From positions 245,757-309,756 of IMG/VR virus record IMGVR_UViG_3300042473_001540: a stretch of DNA of 64,000 bases. One strand, 5' to 3'. Under the pieces are notes generated by a model. The model saw only the letters and a list, made by a program, of their open reading frames with translations, made no database searches and was not told where the DNA came from. Positions 23,606-30,863 of the stretch are shown here, piece by piece; the first letter of the stretch is position 1, and the number at the start of each line of letters is the position of its first letter. This DNA is from a virus. Both the position numbers and the translations under genes were made by a program.

Positions 23606-23656
23606 CAAGAAAGCGGCTGGTGGGGTGATGAACCCGTAAACCCAGCCGCTTTCTTG
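23606..23656 (+). ncRNA. RNA hairpin motif, copy 2 (15-bp perfect stem)
   Basis: CAAGAAAGCGGCTGG (23606-23620) pairs perfectly with 23642-23656 around the same 21-nt inner block as copy 1. No T run follows, so it is not an ordinary terminator. It sits 35 bases before the ParB-like gene and could act on either neighbour's mRNA. Confidence 0.65.
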
Positions 23657-23690
23657 TGAGTAAATAGGGGAACAAACAAAGGATGGGTCA

Positions 23691-24092
23691 GTGAGAGCAA
23701 GTGATTTTTTGTCGCCAAAAATTCAGTTAACTGAAAGCATAACTGGTAGCGAAATGCTGACTCTCTACAAAAGCATGCATCACGAAGAGCCCACTAATCC
23801 TGCTATGGTCAACTGGATCAAAAGTCAAGACTGGGGCATAAAAATGATCAACCCGCAAGACTTTCCAGATCACTATGGTGATGTGCTGCCAGATGATCCT
23901 TTTAATCGGGTAATTGATATTGACGATGAGATTGTGAAAAAGCTAACCATCAAACTAGAGCGTGGAGAGCAAGTGGACCCTGTGATTATGGGACCAAATG
24001 GCAGTGTTGTTGACGGCAACCACCGAGCGCAAGCTGCCAAGGAGGCTAGTGTAAGCATCTTGGCATATGTTCCCATGGGGCAAACTGTTTGA
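23691..24092 (+). CDS. ParB/Srx-like protein with capsid-targeting-like leader
   Basis: 133 residues from GTG 23691. The C-terminal half has PVIMGPNGSVVDGNHRAQAA, the G..VVDG.HR motif of the ParB N-terminal/sulfiredoxin fold, which binds or hydrolyses nucleotides. There is no helix-turn-helix, so not a partition ParB. The N-terminus MRASDFLSPKIQLTES shares P-(x)n-L-x-E/S with three other proteins here, suggesting head packaging (inference). Confidence 0.65.
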   Translation: MRASDFLSPKIQLTESITGSEMLTLYKSMHHEEPTNPAMVNWIKSQDWGIKMINPQDFPDHYGDVLPDDPFNRVIDIDDEIVKKLTIKLERGEQVDPVIMGPNGSVVDGNHRAQAAKEASVSILAYVPMGQTV

Positions 24093-24123
24093 CGCAAGCT
24101 TGATAAGATCGCATACTTGACCC

Positions 24124-25122
24124 ATGAGCACATATCAAGAAGCTGGCGTTAACATAACTGCTGGAGAAGAGTTTGTTGACCAAATAAGGCCCTTGGCCCA
24201 ATCCACACACCGAAAGGGCGTGTTGGGCACAATAGGCGGCTTTGGCGCAGTGTTTGACATCGGCAGCTTGGGCATGCGTGACCCCCTGCTGGTTAGCACA
24301 ACTGATGGCGTGGGAACAAAGCTGTCACTTGTCAAAGAGGCAGGCACACGCCTTCAAGGCTTGGGGCAAGACCTAGTTGCTATGTGTGTGAATGATCTTG
24401 TGACAACAGGTGCAACGCCACTTTATTTCTTGGACTATCTGGCTGTGAACAAGCTGGATCCCTCTACGCATGTTGATATCATAGAGGGCATTGCAGAAGC
24501 TTGCAGAACATCTGGTTGTGCACTAGTGGGCGGTGAAACAGCAGAAATGCCAGGAGTCTACAGCCCAGGCGATTTTGATTTGGCTGGATTCGCTGTGGGT
24601 GCTGTAGAGCGCAACAGGCTGCTTCCTAAAAATGTTTCTGTAGGTGATGCAGTAATTGCTCTGCCCAGCAGCGGAGTGCACAGCAATGGGTTCAGCCTCG
24701 TGAGGAAAATCCTTCACGACAGTGGCACAAGTCTTGATGCGCTTGTGCCTTGGGACCTTACAAAAACTTTTGGTCAAGTGTTATCTACTCCCACTGCCCT
24801 TTATGTCAGCACAATTTTGGAACTGCACACAAAAGGCCTACTTACGGCTGCTGCACACATCACTGGTGGAGGCCTGTATAGCAATCTCAAGCGTGTGTTG
24901 CCAAGTGATCTTGATTTTGAAAAAACCAGAGGTTGTCCGGTGCCTGAAGTATTTCGTTGGCTACAAACCGCAGGGCATGTCTCAGACACTGAAATGCACT
25001 CTGTGTTCAATATGGGCGTGGGCATGTGTTTGATCTCCAACCAACCCAGCAAAGTAGTTGAGCTGTTGTGGGCGCAAGATCAAGCCTGTTACCTTATTGG
25101 GCATGTAATCAATAAGCGATGA
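24124..25122 (+). CDS. purM: Phosphoribosylformylglycinamidine cyclo-ligase (AIR synthetase, PurM)
   Basis: 332 residues, full length for the family. Recognisable blocks are STTDGVGTKL, MCVNDLVTTGATPLYFLDY, GGETAEMPG(V/Y), LPSSGVHSNGFSLVRKI and HITGGGLYSNLKR. Closes FGAM to AIR with ATP in purine synthesis. Overlaps the next small gene by four bases (ATGA), and pyrB follows, so purine and pyrimidine genes sit in one coupled string. Confidence 0.93.
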   Translation: MSTYQEAGVNITAGEEFVDQIRPLAQSTHRKGVLGTIGGFGAVFDIGSLGMRDPLLVSTTDGVGTKLSLVKEAGTRLQGLGQDLVAMCVNDLVTTGATPLYFLDYLAVNKLDPSTHVDIIEGIAEACRTSGCALVGGETAEMPGVYSPGDFDLAGFAVGAVERNRLLPKNVSVGDAVIALPSSGVHSNGFSLVRKILHDSGTSLDALVPWDLTKTFGQVLSTPTALYVSTILELHTKGLLTAAAHITGGGLYSNLKRVLPSDLDFEKTRGCPVPEVFRWLQTAGHVSDTEMHSVFNMGVGMCLISNQPSKVVELLWAQDQACYLIGHVINKR

Positions 25123-25316
25123 AGTATCGTGTGGAGATTTGGGAGGCAGTGCGTGGTTTAGAGCCCACTCTTATTCACGTATTGCTGTTCAACACCTTAG
25201 ATGACGCCCTTACAAGAGCTAGATCCACTACCTTAGCCAACACCTTGCCTTTGGCTCCTGATTGGTACTCATTCAGTAAGGGACCATATGTTCAAACCGA
25301 AAGCATTACAATATGA
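25119..25316 (+). CDS. Small protein between purM and pyrB, 65 residues
   Basis: ATG 25119 overlaps the purM stop and its own TGA overlaps the pyrB ATG, so translation is coupled on both sides. Sequence MKYRVEIWEAVRGLEPTLIH looks like a small alpha/beta domain. Not recognised; a PurS-like role is not supported by any motif. Confidence 0.6.
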   Translation: MKYRVEIWEAVRGLEPTLIHVLLFNTLDDALTRARSTTLANTLPLAPDWYSFSKGPYVQTESITI

Positions 25317-26212
25317 CCCTTCCTCACTTGCTGAGCATTGATCAGTTTGACCTCACAAGTATACACACATTATTCACAACTGTGAAAGGCATTGAACTGG
25401 GCCTCACCCAACCAGTAGCTCAAGGGAAGGTATGTACTAACCTCTTCTACGAGCCCAGCACACGCACCAGCAGTAGTTTTTATTCAGCCATGGTGCGGCT
25501 AGGTGGCGCTGTCATCCCCATCAATGATGTCAGCTTCAGCTCTGTCAGCAAGGGTGAGAACCTAGAAGACACTATTCGCACTTTGGCCAGCTATTCAGAC
25601 TGCATTGTGTTGCGCCATCCCGAAAAAGGGGCAGCTCAATGGGCTGCGGCTGTAAGTCCTGTTCCTATCATCAATGCAGGCGATGGAGTTGGTGAGCATC
25701 CCACACAAGCTCTCCTAGACCTCTATACCATCCAGCGGCATGTGGGCTTGACTCGTCCCATTGACGTGTGCCTAATGGGTGACTTGCGTCATGGTCGAAC
25801 TGTGCACAGCCTCACCAGGTTACTGCGTCTATATGATGTGAGACTGCACATGGTGAGTCCACCAGGTCTGGAGATGCCGCAAGAACTCACAGAGGAAACA
25901 GACAAGCTTTACACCAGCATTGACGAATGTGTGGACAAGGTGGATGTGATCTATGTTACCCGTGTGCAGAAGGAGCGGATTGCGCCGAATCTACAAAGCA
26001 CGATGGGCAAGTATCAGCTCACTCCTCAGCACATGAGCCAGGCCAAGAGCAGCAGCATCATCATGCACCCTTTGCCGCGTGTTGACGAGCTGCCCAGCAG
26101 CTTGGACAGTGATCCCCGGGCCGTGTACTTCAAGCAGATGCGCTATGGTCTCTATGTGCGTCAAGCTATCTTTCTCCACATGTTCAGTGACAGCGTGCCT
26201 TGGAAGTTTTAG
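25313..26212 (+). CDS. pyrB: Aspartate carbamoyltransferase catalytic subunit (PyrB)
   Basis: 299 residues, full length. FYEPSTRTSSSF (carbamoyl-phosphate loop with STRT), SVSKGENLEDTIRTL (80s loop with Ser and Lys), GDGVGEHPTQALLDL, MGDLRHGRTVHSL and HPLPRVDEL are all present with catalytic residues intact. It forms carbamoyl aspartate from carbamoyl phosphate and aspartate. No pyrI regulatory gene is nearby, so the enzyme may escape allosteric CTP control. Phage-borne pyrB is unusual. Confidence 0.93.
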   Translation: MTLPHLLSIDQFDLTSIHTLFTTVKGIELGLTQPVAQGKVCTNLFYEPSTRTSSSFYSAMVRLGGAVIPINDVSFSSVSKGENLEDTIRTLASYSDCIVLRHPEKGAAQWAAAVSPVPIINAGDGVGEHPTQALLDLYTIQRHVGLTRPIDVCLMGDLRHGRTVHSLTRLLRLYDVRLHMVSPPGLEMPQELTEETDKLYTSIDECVDKVDVIYVTRVQKERIAPNLQSTMGKYQLTPQHMSQAKSSSIIMHPLPRVDELPSSLDSDPRAVYFKQMRYGLYVRQAIFLHMFSDSVPWKF

Positions 26213-26213
26213 G

Positions 26214-26241
26214 TTGACATCTAAACACTTCTCTGTATAGT
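26214..26241 (+). promoter_or_regulatory. Early sigma70-type promoter
   Basis: TTGACA 26214-26219, 16-bp spacer, TATAGT 26236-26241; directly after the pyrB stop. Confidence 0.75.
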
Positions 26242-26267
26242 GCGCTTGAATCCGCAAAGAGGCAACT

Positions 26268-26615
26268 ATGTTTGGCTTCATGAAAAGTTGGTTTACTCAG
26301 CCGTCTCTGTCCGTCAGATCCGCCCAGGATCTCAGCTACTTAGAGCTAATTGAAGAACTGCGAACCAGGGATGATATTGAAATCTTTGCCCGCTTGCGGT
26401 TTCGAGATCAGTGGGTGAAGAATTTTCACGAGAAAAATCCTGGTGCAAAAGTTCCAAGTGGTTTCCTCATGAGGTTTGGTGCACTGGACAGAGTGGCCTC
26501 AGAACGCATGCTGAAACTGATGAACGAACTCAGAGTCATGCGTGAGCTACCAGAAATCAGCCATGAAAAGCTGGAGAAGCACCTTGCGGGCTCCTATCCA
26601 AAGAGCATGCGATGA
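26268..26615 (+). CDS. Unidentified helical protein, 115 residues
   Basis: ATG 26268 with AAAGAGGCA upstream. N-terminus MFGFMKSWFTQPSLS is amphipathic; the rest is helical and charged (LIEELRTRDDIEIFARLRF). Overlaps the start of the following membrane protein gene (ATGA), so the two are coupled. Confidence 0.55.
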   Translation: MFGFMKSWFTQPSLSVRSAQDLSYLELIEELRTRDDIEIFARLRFRDQWVKNFHEKNPGAKVPSGFLMRFGALDRVASERMLKLMNELRVMRELPEISHEKLEKHLAGSYPKSMR

Positions 26616-26788
26616 ACCAATTGATCGAGTTGAGTTTTTTCCTGCCCGAAATGGTTCTTTTTGGGGCAGGGCTATACACTTGGTATCATCTTTTCACCTC
26701 CATTGGAAAGTGGAGCTGGAAGCGAGTGGCTCTATACCTCTACGGTGCAGCTTGTGTCTACAGCCTTTGGATCATGGGTTACCAATAG
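26612..26788 (+). CDS. Small two-helix membrane protein, 58 residues (holin-like size)
   Basis: ATG 26612 to TAG 26786-26788. Two hydrophobic stretches, FFLPEMVLFGAGLYTWYHLF and VALYLYGAACVYSLWIM, are separated by a short basic loop (GKWSWKR). Size and topology would suit a small holin or an inner-membrane early protein, but its early promoter and lack of a lysis neighbour argue against a holin. Confidence 0.6.
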   Translation: MNQLIELSFFLPEMVLFGAGLYTWYHLFTSIGKWSWKRVALYLYGAACVYSLWIMGYQ

Positions 26789-26792
26789 CTGG

Positions 26793-26820
26793 TTGACATG
26801 CCATCAAAAGCTGCTATATT
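26793..26820 (+). promoter_or_regulatory. Early sigma70-type promoter
   Basis: TTGACA 26793-26798, 16-bp spacer, TATATT 26815-26820 preceded by TGC. Confidence 0.8.
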
Positions 26821-26846
26821 GGCGGGGTAGAGCACGGAGACAGTAG

Positions 26847-27569
26847 ATGAGCAACTGGAAGGTAGAACCTGCTGCACCGCACACGGTGGAAGGCATGATC
26901 TGCTCTCTTGCAGGCGTGTGCGACGGTGCAAGGCAGCATGACCAACAAGGGTTTTCTGGTGCAGACACTGAGTTTGGCCACAGCTTGGCCAATCGTGCTC
27001 AGCAAGGTAGGCCCTTCACGCTGAAGCAAGCGCAGGCTGCATTGAAGCTCGTGAACAAATACCGCCGACAAATTGGTGGGACGGACTTTGTGAAAGCGTT
27101 CCTGGAACAGCCAGTGTTCAAGCTTGCACCGCTGGATCCCAACGCAGCAGTTGGCAACCTCGAAGGCAGGCATCACAATCCGCGGCGTATCATCAGCGAA
27201 CAGAAGACTGCGGTGTTCCACTTCCCTTACAATCCGGACTTGGTGGCTGCGCTGAAGATGGTCCGAGGCGAGCACAAGGGCGAAAAGTATCGGGCACAGT
27301 GGGAGCCCTCCCGCAAGGTTTGGTTGTGCCCTGTGAACGAAAGCAGCATCTGGAGCATCATGGATGTTGCAGATAAGTTTGAGTTTGAGGTGGAAGATCG
27401 TTTCACCACTTACTTGGAGCGTGTGCGAGAAAAGACGGAAGAAAGTCGAGTTCATCTCATGCTGACAGGCGGCCAGCATGTGACATTGGCAGGCGACACA
27501 CTGATTGTGTCGGTTGACGACGCTGCCATTCTCAAGGAGATCGAAGATGAGCTCAACACTGACGCCTGA
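26847..27569 (+). CDS. HARP-like domain protein, possible partner of the SNF2 helicase
   Basis: 240 residues from ATG 26847. Residues ~118-180 read AVFHFPYNPDLVAALKMVRG, YRAQWEPSRKVWLCPV and then SIWSIMDVADKFEFEVEDRF, the strand, helix and W(x)W/F arrangement of HARP domains that precede the helicase in SMARCAL1-type enzymes. Upstream residues 1-90 look like a separate helical domain. The SNF2 helicase gene starts 1.2 kb downstream and lacks such a domain. Assignment rests on pattern only. Confidence 0.5.
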   Translation: MSNWKVEPAAPHTVEGMICSLAGVCDGARQHDQQGFSGADTEFGHSLANRAQQGRPFTLKQAQAALKLVNKYRRQIGGTDFVKAFLEQPVFKLAPLDPNAAVGNLEGRHHNPRRIISEQKTAVFHFPYNPDLVAALKMVRGEHKGEKYRAQWEPSRKVWLCPVNESSIWSIMDVADKFEFEVEDRFTTYLERVREKTEESRVHLMLTGGQHVTLAGDTLIVSVDDAAILKEIEDELNTDA

Positions 27570-27828
27570 TTGGATTGACAGAGACCTACTGGCAGAGGCA
27601 TTTCGAGAGATGCCTACCCCACATGGTGCCACCTTCGACGATGGCCGCCGCTGGTGTGGACGGTGTGAGAAGCCTGTGCTCACATGTGAGGCAGTGGTTG
27701 GGGATGGTTGGGCTGACAAGATCTGTCAGCGTTGCACCAGCATCTGGCCCGAGTTCAGCGACCTCTACCAGCTGCAACTGCTGATGGCGGATGAGGATGA
27801 AGATTATTTTCCGGATACTATGCATTGA
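27547..27828 (+). CDS. Small zinc-ribbon-like protein, 93 residues
   Basis: ATG 27547, overlapping the HARP-like gene by 23 bases. CGRC (residues ~37-40), an isolated Cys and CQRC (~61-64) make a four-Cys zinc site around a beta-rich segment; the C-terminus is acidic (MADEDEDYFPD). The stop overlaps the TTG start of the next gene. Function unknown. Confidence 0.6.
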   Translation: MSSTLTPDWIDRDLLAEAFREMPTPHGATFDDGRRWCGRCEKPVLTCEAVVGDGWADKICQRCTSIWPEFSDLYQLQLLMADEDEDYFPDTMH

Positions 27829-28106
27829 CGCTGACAGCTCTAGACCAAATTCAATTCCCTCTCAATCTGCTCAAAACCCGTGACGCTGATCAGTGGCCCT
27901 ATATGATTGAGGTTTTAGACGTGCCCAATATTACTTTGAAAAGAAACCAAACACTGGGGCTACAGCTTTTTGGCACTCCTGATGCAGAGAGTTGCAGCAG
28001 CCGATGGTCATGGCATGCCATCAGCATCCATAATTTCTCATGTGTGAGGTTTTGGTTCCGGTCCAAGGATGACTTGACACAATTTGCGTTGATGATGGAA
28101 AGGTAG
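27825..28106 (+). CDS. Small protein of the FR..DA..F.L family, 93 residues
   Basis: TTG 27825 overlaps the previous TGA. C-terminus CVRFWFRSKDDLTQFALMME resembles the endings of the 16522, 30330 and 30582 products (F-R-x2-x-D-x3-F-x-L). The start is uncertain because no clear ribosome binding site precedes the TTG; coupling to the upstream stop may substitute. Confidence 0.5.
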   Translation: MTLTALDQIQFPLNLLKTRDADQWPYMIEVLDVPNITLKRNQTLGLQLFGTPDAESCSSRWSWHAISIHNFSCVRFWFRSKDDLTQFALMMER

Positions 28107-28109
28107 AAT

Positions 28110-28481
28110 ATGGGTATCGAAGATCTCAAGGGCATCACTCTGCTCAACATTGAGCTTGAACGCGAGCCAGACCAGCTCATGTTTTACAGCGAGTGCGGGC
28201 GTAGGTGGCGAATGTGGCACTGTCAAGACTGCTGTGAGAATGTTGTCCTCCAAGACATCATTGGCGAGCTAAGTGACCTCGTTGGTGCGCCTATTCTTGT
28301 GGCTGAGGAGCGTGTGAATGGAAGCGAGACTGAATGGGGGCACGAGACCTGGACATTTTCCGAACTAGCTACCATCAAGGGCAGCGTGACACTGAGATGG
28401 CTGGGTGAGAGCAACGGCTACTACAGCGAAGCAGTGGATTTTGAACAGTTGATGAGTGTAGAGGAGAGTCTCCGAGCATGA
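28110..28481 (+). CDS. DUF7448-like conserved protein, 123 residues
   Basis: ATG 28110. MWHCQDCCENVVLQDIIGEL, then LVGAPILVAEER, ETWTFSELATIKGSVTLRW and GESNGYYSEAV match, from memory, a phage/bacterial family labelled DUF7448 (QDCCE...D..G...DL.G.PI..AEE...TWTFY.L.T..G.V.IRW.G.SNGYYS). Function unknown; the paired Cys could bind metal. Overlaps the next gene (ATGA). Confidence 0.65.
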   Translation: MGIEDLKGITLLNIELEREPDQLMFYSECGRRWRMWHCQDCCENVVLQDIIGELSDLVGAPILVAEERVNGSETEWGHETWTFSELATIKGSVTLRWLGESNGYYSEAVDFEQLMSVEESLRA

Positions 28482-28675
28482 GCAGCTACCTAGTGATCCG
28501 TCAAGACGACAACGGTGTGTGCACAATTTTGGCCGACAAGCTCAGTGAGCACGAAAGCCGGCGCTTGGTTGAGATGATGACCAAGCGTGGACACAAGGCC
28601 ACTTACTTTGCCCAACTATATCTCAACCCTCATCAGCGCCAGCAGATTCTCATCACTCATCATGTGAATCTCTAG
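28478..28675 (+). CDS. Unidentified small protein, 65 residues
   Basis: ATG 28478 overlaps the upstream TGA. Strand-helix-strand layout (SYLVIRQDDNGVCTIL, LSEHESRRLVEMMTKRGHKA, YFAQLYLN). Not recognised. Confidence 0.55.
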   Translation: MSSYLVIRQDDNGVCTILADKLSEHESRRLVEMMTKRGHKATYFAQLYLNPHQRQQILITHHVNL

Positions 28676-28683
28676 ATTTAGGA

Positions 28684-28711
28684 TTGACCATCCCTTCAAA
28701 CCTGCTACAAT
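28684..28711 (+). promoter_or_regulatory. Early sigma70-type promoter for the helicase
   Basis: TTGACC 28684-28689, 16-bp spacer, TACAAT 28706-28711 with TGC upstream. Confidence 0.75.
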
Positions 28712-28735
28712 GCAGGGGTAGGAAGGAGAGCTTAC

Positions 28736-30343
28736 ATGTTGACTGTTCCAGCCTCGATTGAGAATGCTCGCAAGGTGCTGCGACTCAGCACCAAGCACAA
28801 CCTCAAGGTTGATCCCCGAGTTGAAGCTTTCTTGAACAGCATCCCTCGGGTCACCCAGCTGGAAGGTTTCAACTTCAAGCTGAAGCCTTACCAGGCAGAG
28901 GCTGTTGCGTGGTTGGAGAGCCAGCTGGGAGTTGGACTGTTGGCTGAAGAACAGGGACTGGGAAAGACCGTTGAGGTTATGGCCTACGCCCACAAGAATC
29001 AGCTGTTTCCTATGATGGTAGTGCTGCCCAATACTCTTAAGTTGAATTGGCGGAATGAAATCATCGCGATGACTGGCACTCGGTACCAAATCAATGTGGT
29101 GGGCACTTCCTACAGCAAGCGTGCCACTGCTGAGCGAGCTGCTCGGCATCCCAATGTCATCTACAGCAAGCGGCCCACAGCCGGTTGCGACATCTACCTT
29201 GTGAACTACGACATCCTCAGTAGCAACCTCGACGACATCGAGGCATTGAATCTCAAGTTCATGGCGGTGGATGAGAGCCACAAGATCAAGAATCCCAGTG
29301 CCAAGCGCACACAGGCTTACATGCGGCTAGCTACTGGTGAGGTGGAGGAAAAGCTCAAGGGCGGTGTGCGCAAGACTCACAAGGTCAGCAAGCCTGTGCC
29401 GCGTGTGGTTCTGATTTCAGGCACTCCAATGGTAAACAGGCCGGCAGAGCTGTGGAGCACTGTCAGGAGCTTGGCCAGCTATGTGCCGCAGTTCAGCACT
29501 TGGAACAAGTTCGCATGGCGCTTCTGCAACCCGGTGAATAACGGGCATGGTTGGAACTTCGGTGGCAGCTCGAACATGGATGAACTGCACCAGCTGCTGA
29601 CAAGCCACCTCATGCTGCGTCGCTTGAAGCGGGACGTGCTGAAGGAGCTGCCGCCCAAGGTGTATCAGGTTATCCCACTGGAGTTTGACCGTGCGGAGTA
29701 TGACAGCGTAGAGCGAGCCTTCAAGGGAATTGATTGGAAAGCTGGCCTTGAGACTATGATCCGCTTGGGCAGCAATGCTCCCAAGAGCGATGAGCGCATT
29801 GTTGCGATGCAGAAGCTGCGTGAGGTGGCTGCGCTCAGCAAGCTCGCCAGCACTGTAGAGTGGATTCGAGATTATACTGAAAACGGCGAGAAGCTGGTGG
29901 TGTTTGCCCACAACCGGGCGGTGATTGACCATATCCAAGGTGCGCTAGCTGCGGACCAGGAGTGGGGCGGAAAGGTTGGAGTTATCTACGGTGGGGTCAG
30001 CAACGAAGAGCGTGCACAGGCTGTTGAGGCTTTTCAGAATGATCCCAAGACCCGAGTGATTTTGGTTAGCATCTCTGCTGGTGGTTTTGGCCTTACCCTT
30101 ACGGCTGCAAATGCGGTGGCGTTTGTGCAGACGCCGTGGAGCCCTGGAGAAATTCAGCAGTGTGCAGACCGTGTGCACCGCATTGGTCAAACTAGCGACC
30201 AGGTTACGATTTTCAACTTGGTGGCTGAAAATACTATCGAAGAGATGATGGCAGACATGCTGTTCAGCAAGGGGCAGGTGCTGGATGCGGGATTGGATGG
30301 TGGGGCTGTGGTGAACACAGTGGACTTGCGTGCAGCGGGTTAA
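28736..30343 (+). CDS. SNF2-family DNA helicase/translocase (SMARCAL1-like)
   Basis: 535 residues from ATG 28736. Superfamily 2 motifs in order: LKPYQAEAVAWL (Q-like), LLAEEQGLGKTVE (Walker A, ~residue 75), VVLPNTLKLNW (Ia), VDESHKIKN (DEAH-type, ~178), ISGTPMVNRP (III), then the C-terminal lobe VVFAHNRAVIDHI, SISAGGFGLTLTAAN (V) and QCADRVHRIGQT (VI, ~480). The arginine-finger motif is intact. The compact helicase core without HARP repeats, plus a HARP-like protein upstream, suggests a split annealing helicase acting at replication forks (inference). Confidence 0.92.
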   Translation: MLTVPASIENARKVLRLSTKHNLKVDPRVEAFLNSIPRVTQLEGFNFKLKPYQAEAVAWLESQLGVGLLAEEQGLGKTVEVMAYAHKNQLFPMMVVLPNTLKLNWRNEIIAMTGTRYQINVVGTSYSKRATAERAARHPNVIYSKRPTAGCDIYLVNYDILSSNLDDIEALNLKFMAVDESHKIKNPSAKRTQAYMRLATGEVEEKLKGGVRKTHKVSKPVPRVVLISGTPMVNRPAELWSTVRSLASYVPQFSTWNKFAWRFCNPVNNGHGWNFGGSSNMDELHQLLTSHLMLRRLKRDVLKELPPKVYQVIPLEFDRAEYDSVERAFKGIDWKAGLETMIRLGSNAPKSDERIVAMQKLREVAALSKLASTVEWIRDYTENGEKLVVFAHNRAVIDHIQGALAADQEWGGKVGVIYGGVSNEERAQAVEAFQNDPKTRVILVSISAGGFGLTLTAANAVAFVQTPWSPGEIQQCADRVHRIGQTSDQVTIFNLVAENTIEEMMADMLFSKGQVLDAGLDGGAVVNTVDLRAAG

Positions 30344-30578
30344 CCGGGATCTGGAAGCGGACTACAGCCAGTGGCACGAGGTGCCTATTGAGGCAGACAA
30401 CCCAGTGCCTTTGCCCCATCTTTTGGACGTGTTGGGCGAGCTGCGATGGAGTTGGCTGAAGAAGACACCTGGAGGCAGCTACTGGCTCCAGTGGCACAGT
30501 GGGGTCAACCCCAAACGATATCAACTGGTGTTTGAGCGTGAAGAAGATGCTCTGCTGTTCAGGTTGACGTGGACCTAG
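30330..30578 (+). CDS. Small protein of the FR..DA..F.L.W family, 82 residues
   Basis: GTG 30330 overlaps the helicase stop. Ends RYQLVFEREEDALLFRLTW, close to the ending of the 16522 and 30582 products. The middle has PLPHLLDVLGELRWSWLKK. Start uncertain. Function unknown. Confidence 0.55.
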   Translation: MQRVNRDLEADYSQWHEVPIEADNPVPLPHLLDVLGELRWSWLKKTPGGSYWLQWHSGVNPKRYQLVFEREEDALLFRLTWT

Positions 30579-30581
30579 CGC

Positions 30582-30824
30582 ATGTATGAGACCACAGTCT
30601 TGCCTCAATGGCCACATATGGTAGTGCTGGAAGGCATGTCTCTTGCTGAGCACGAAAACATGCTGCTGTGGTTGATAGATACCTTGGGCCAACCGGACTT
30701 TTTCAAAGCAAGTAGCCGATGGAGCTATCGTTCTCTGTCATCTCACCAACATTATGAAAAAATTTGGGTGAGCTTTCGGAGCCAAGAGGATGCCAGCTTG
30801 TTTGCCCTCTTGTGGGGAAGGTAG
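30582..30824 (+). CDS. Small protein of the FR..DA..F.L.W family, 80 residues
   Basis: ATG 30582, three bases after the previous stop. Ends WVSFRSQEDASLFALLWG and includes a central helix (LAEHENMLLWLIDTLGQ) that also aligns loosely with the 30330 product, suggesting tandem duplication of this pair. Confidence 0.55.
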   Translation: MYETTVLPQWPHMVVLEGMSLAEHENMLLWLIDTLGQPDFFKASSRWSYRSLSSHQHYEKIWVSFRSQEDASLFALLWGR

Positions 30825-30828
30825 CATA

Positions 30829-30857
30829 TTGACAACCTTTGGGGTTTCTGATACGCT
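30829..30857 (+). promoter_or_regulatory. Possible promoter before the glycosyltransferase-like gene (weak)
   Basis: TTGACA 30829-30834, 17-bp spacer, TACGCT 30852-30857. The -10 box is poor and ends only six bases before the ATG at 30864, so a transcript would be nearly leaderless. Confidence 0.3.
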
Positions 30858-30863
30858 TTAAGT

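Noticed and set aside
23567-23656. CRISPR-like repeat pair
   Set aside because: Only two copies, the spacing is 7 bases and both copies are hairpins with differing stems; no array or cas genes.
23606-23656. Rho-independent terminator
   Set aside because: Strong stem but no T run after it, and the loop is conserved in a second copy.
23691-24092. Plasmid-type partition ParB
   Set aside because: Only the ParB/Srx-like core is present, with no helix-turn-helix and no ParA neighbour.
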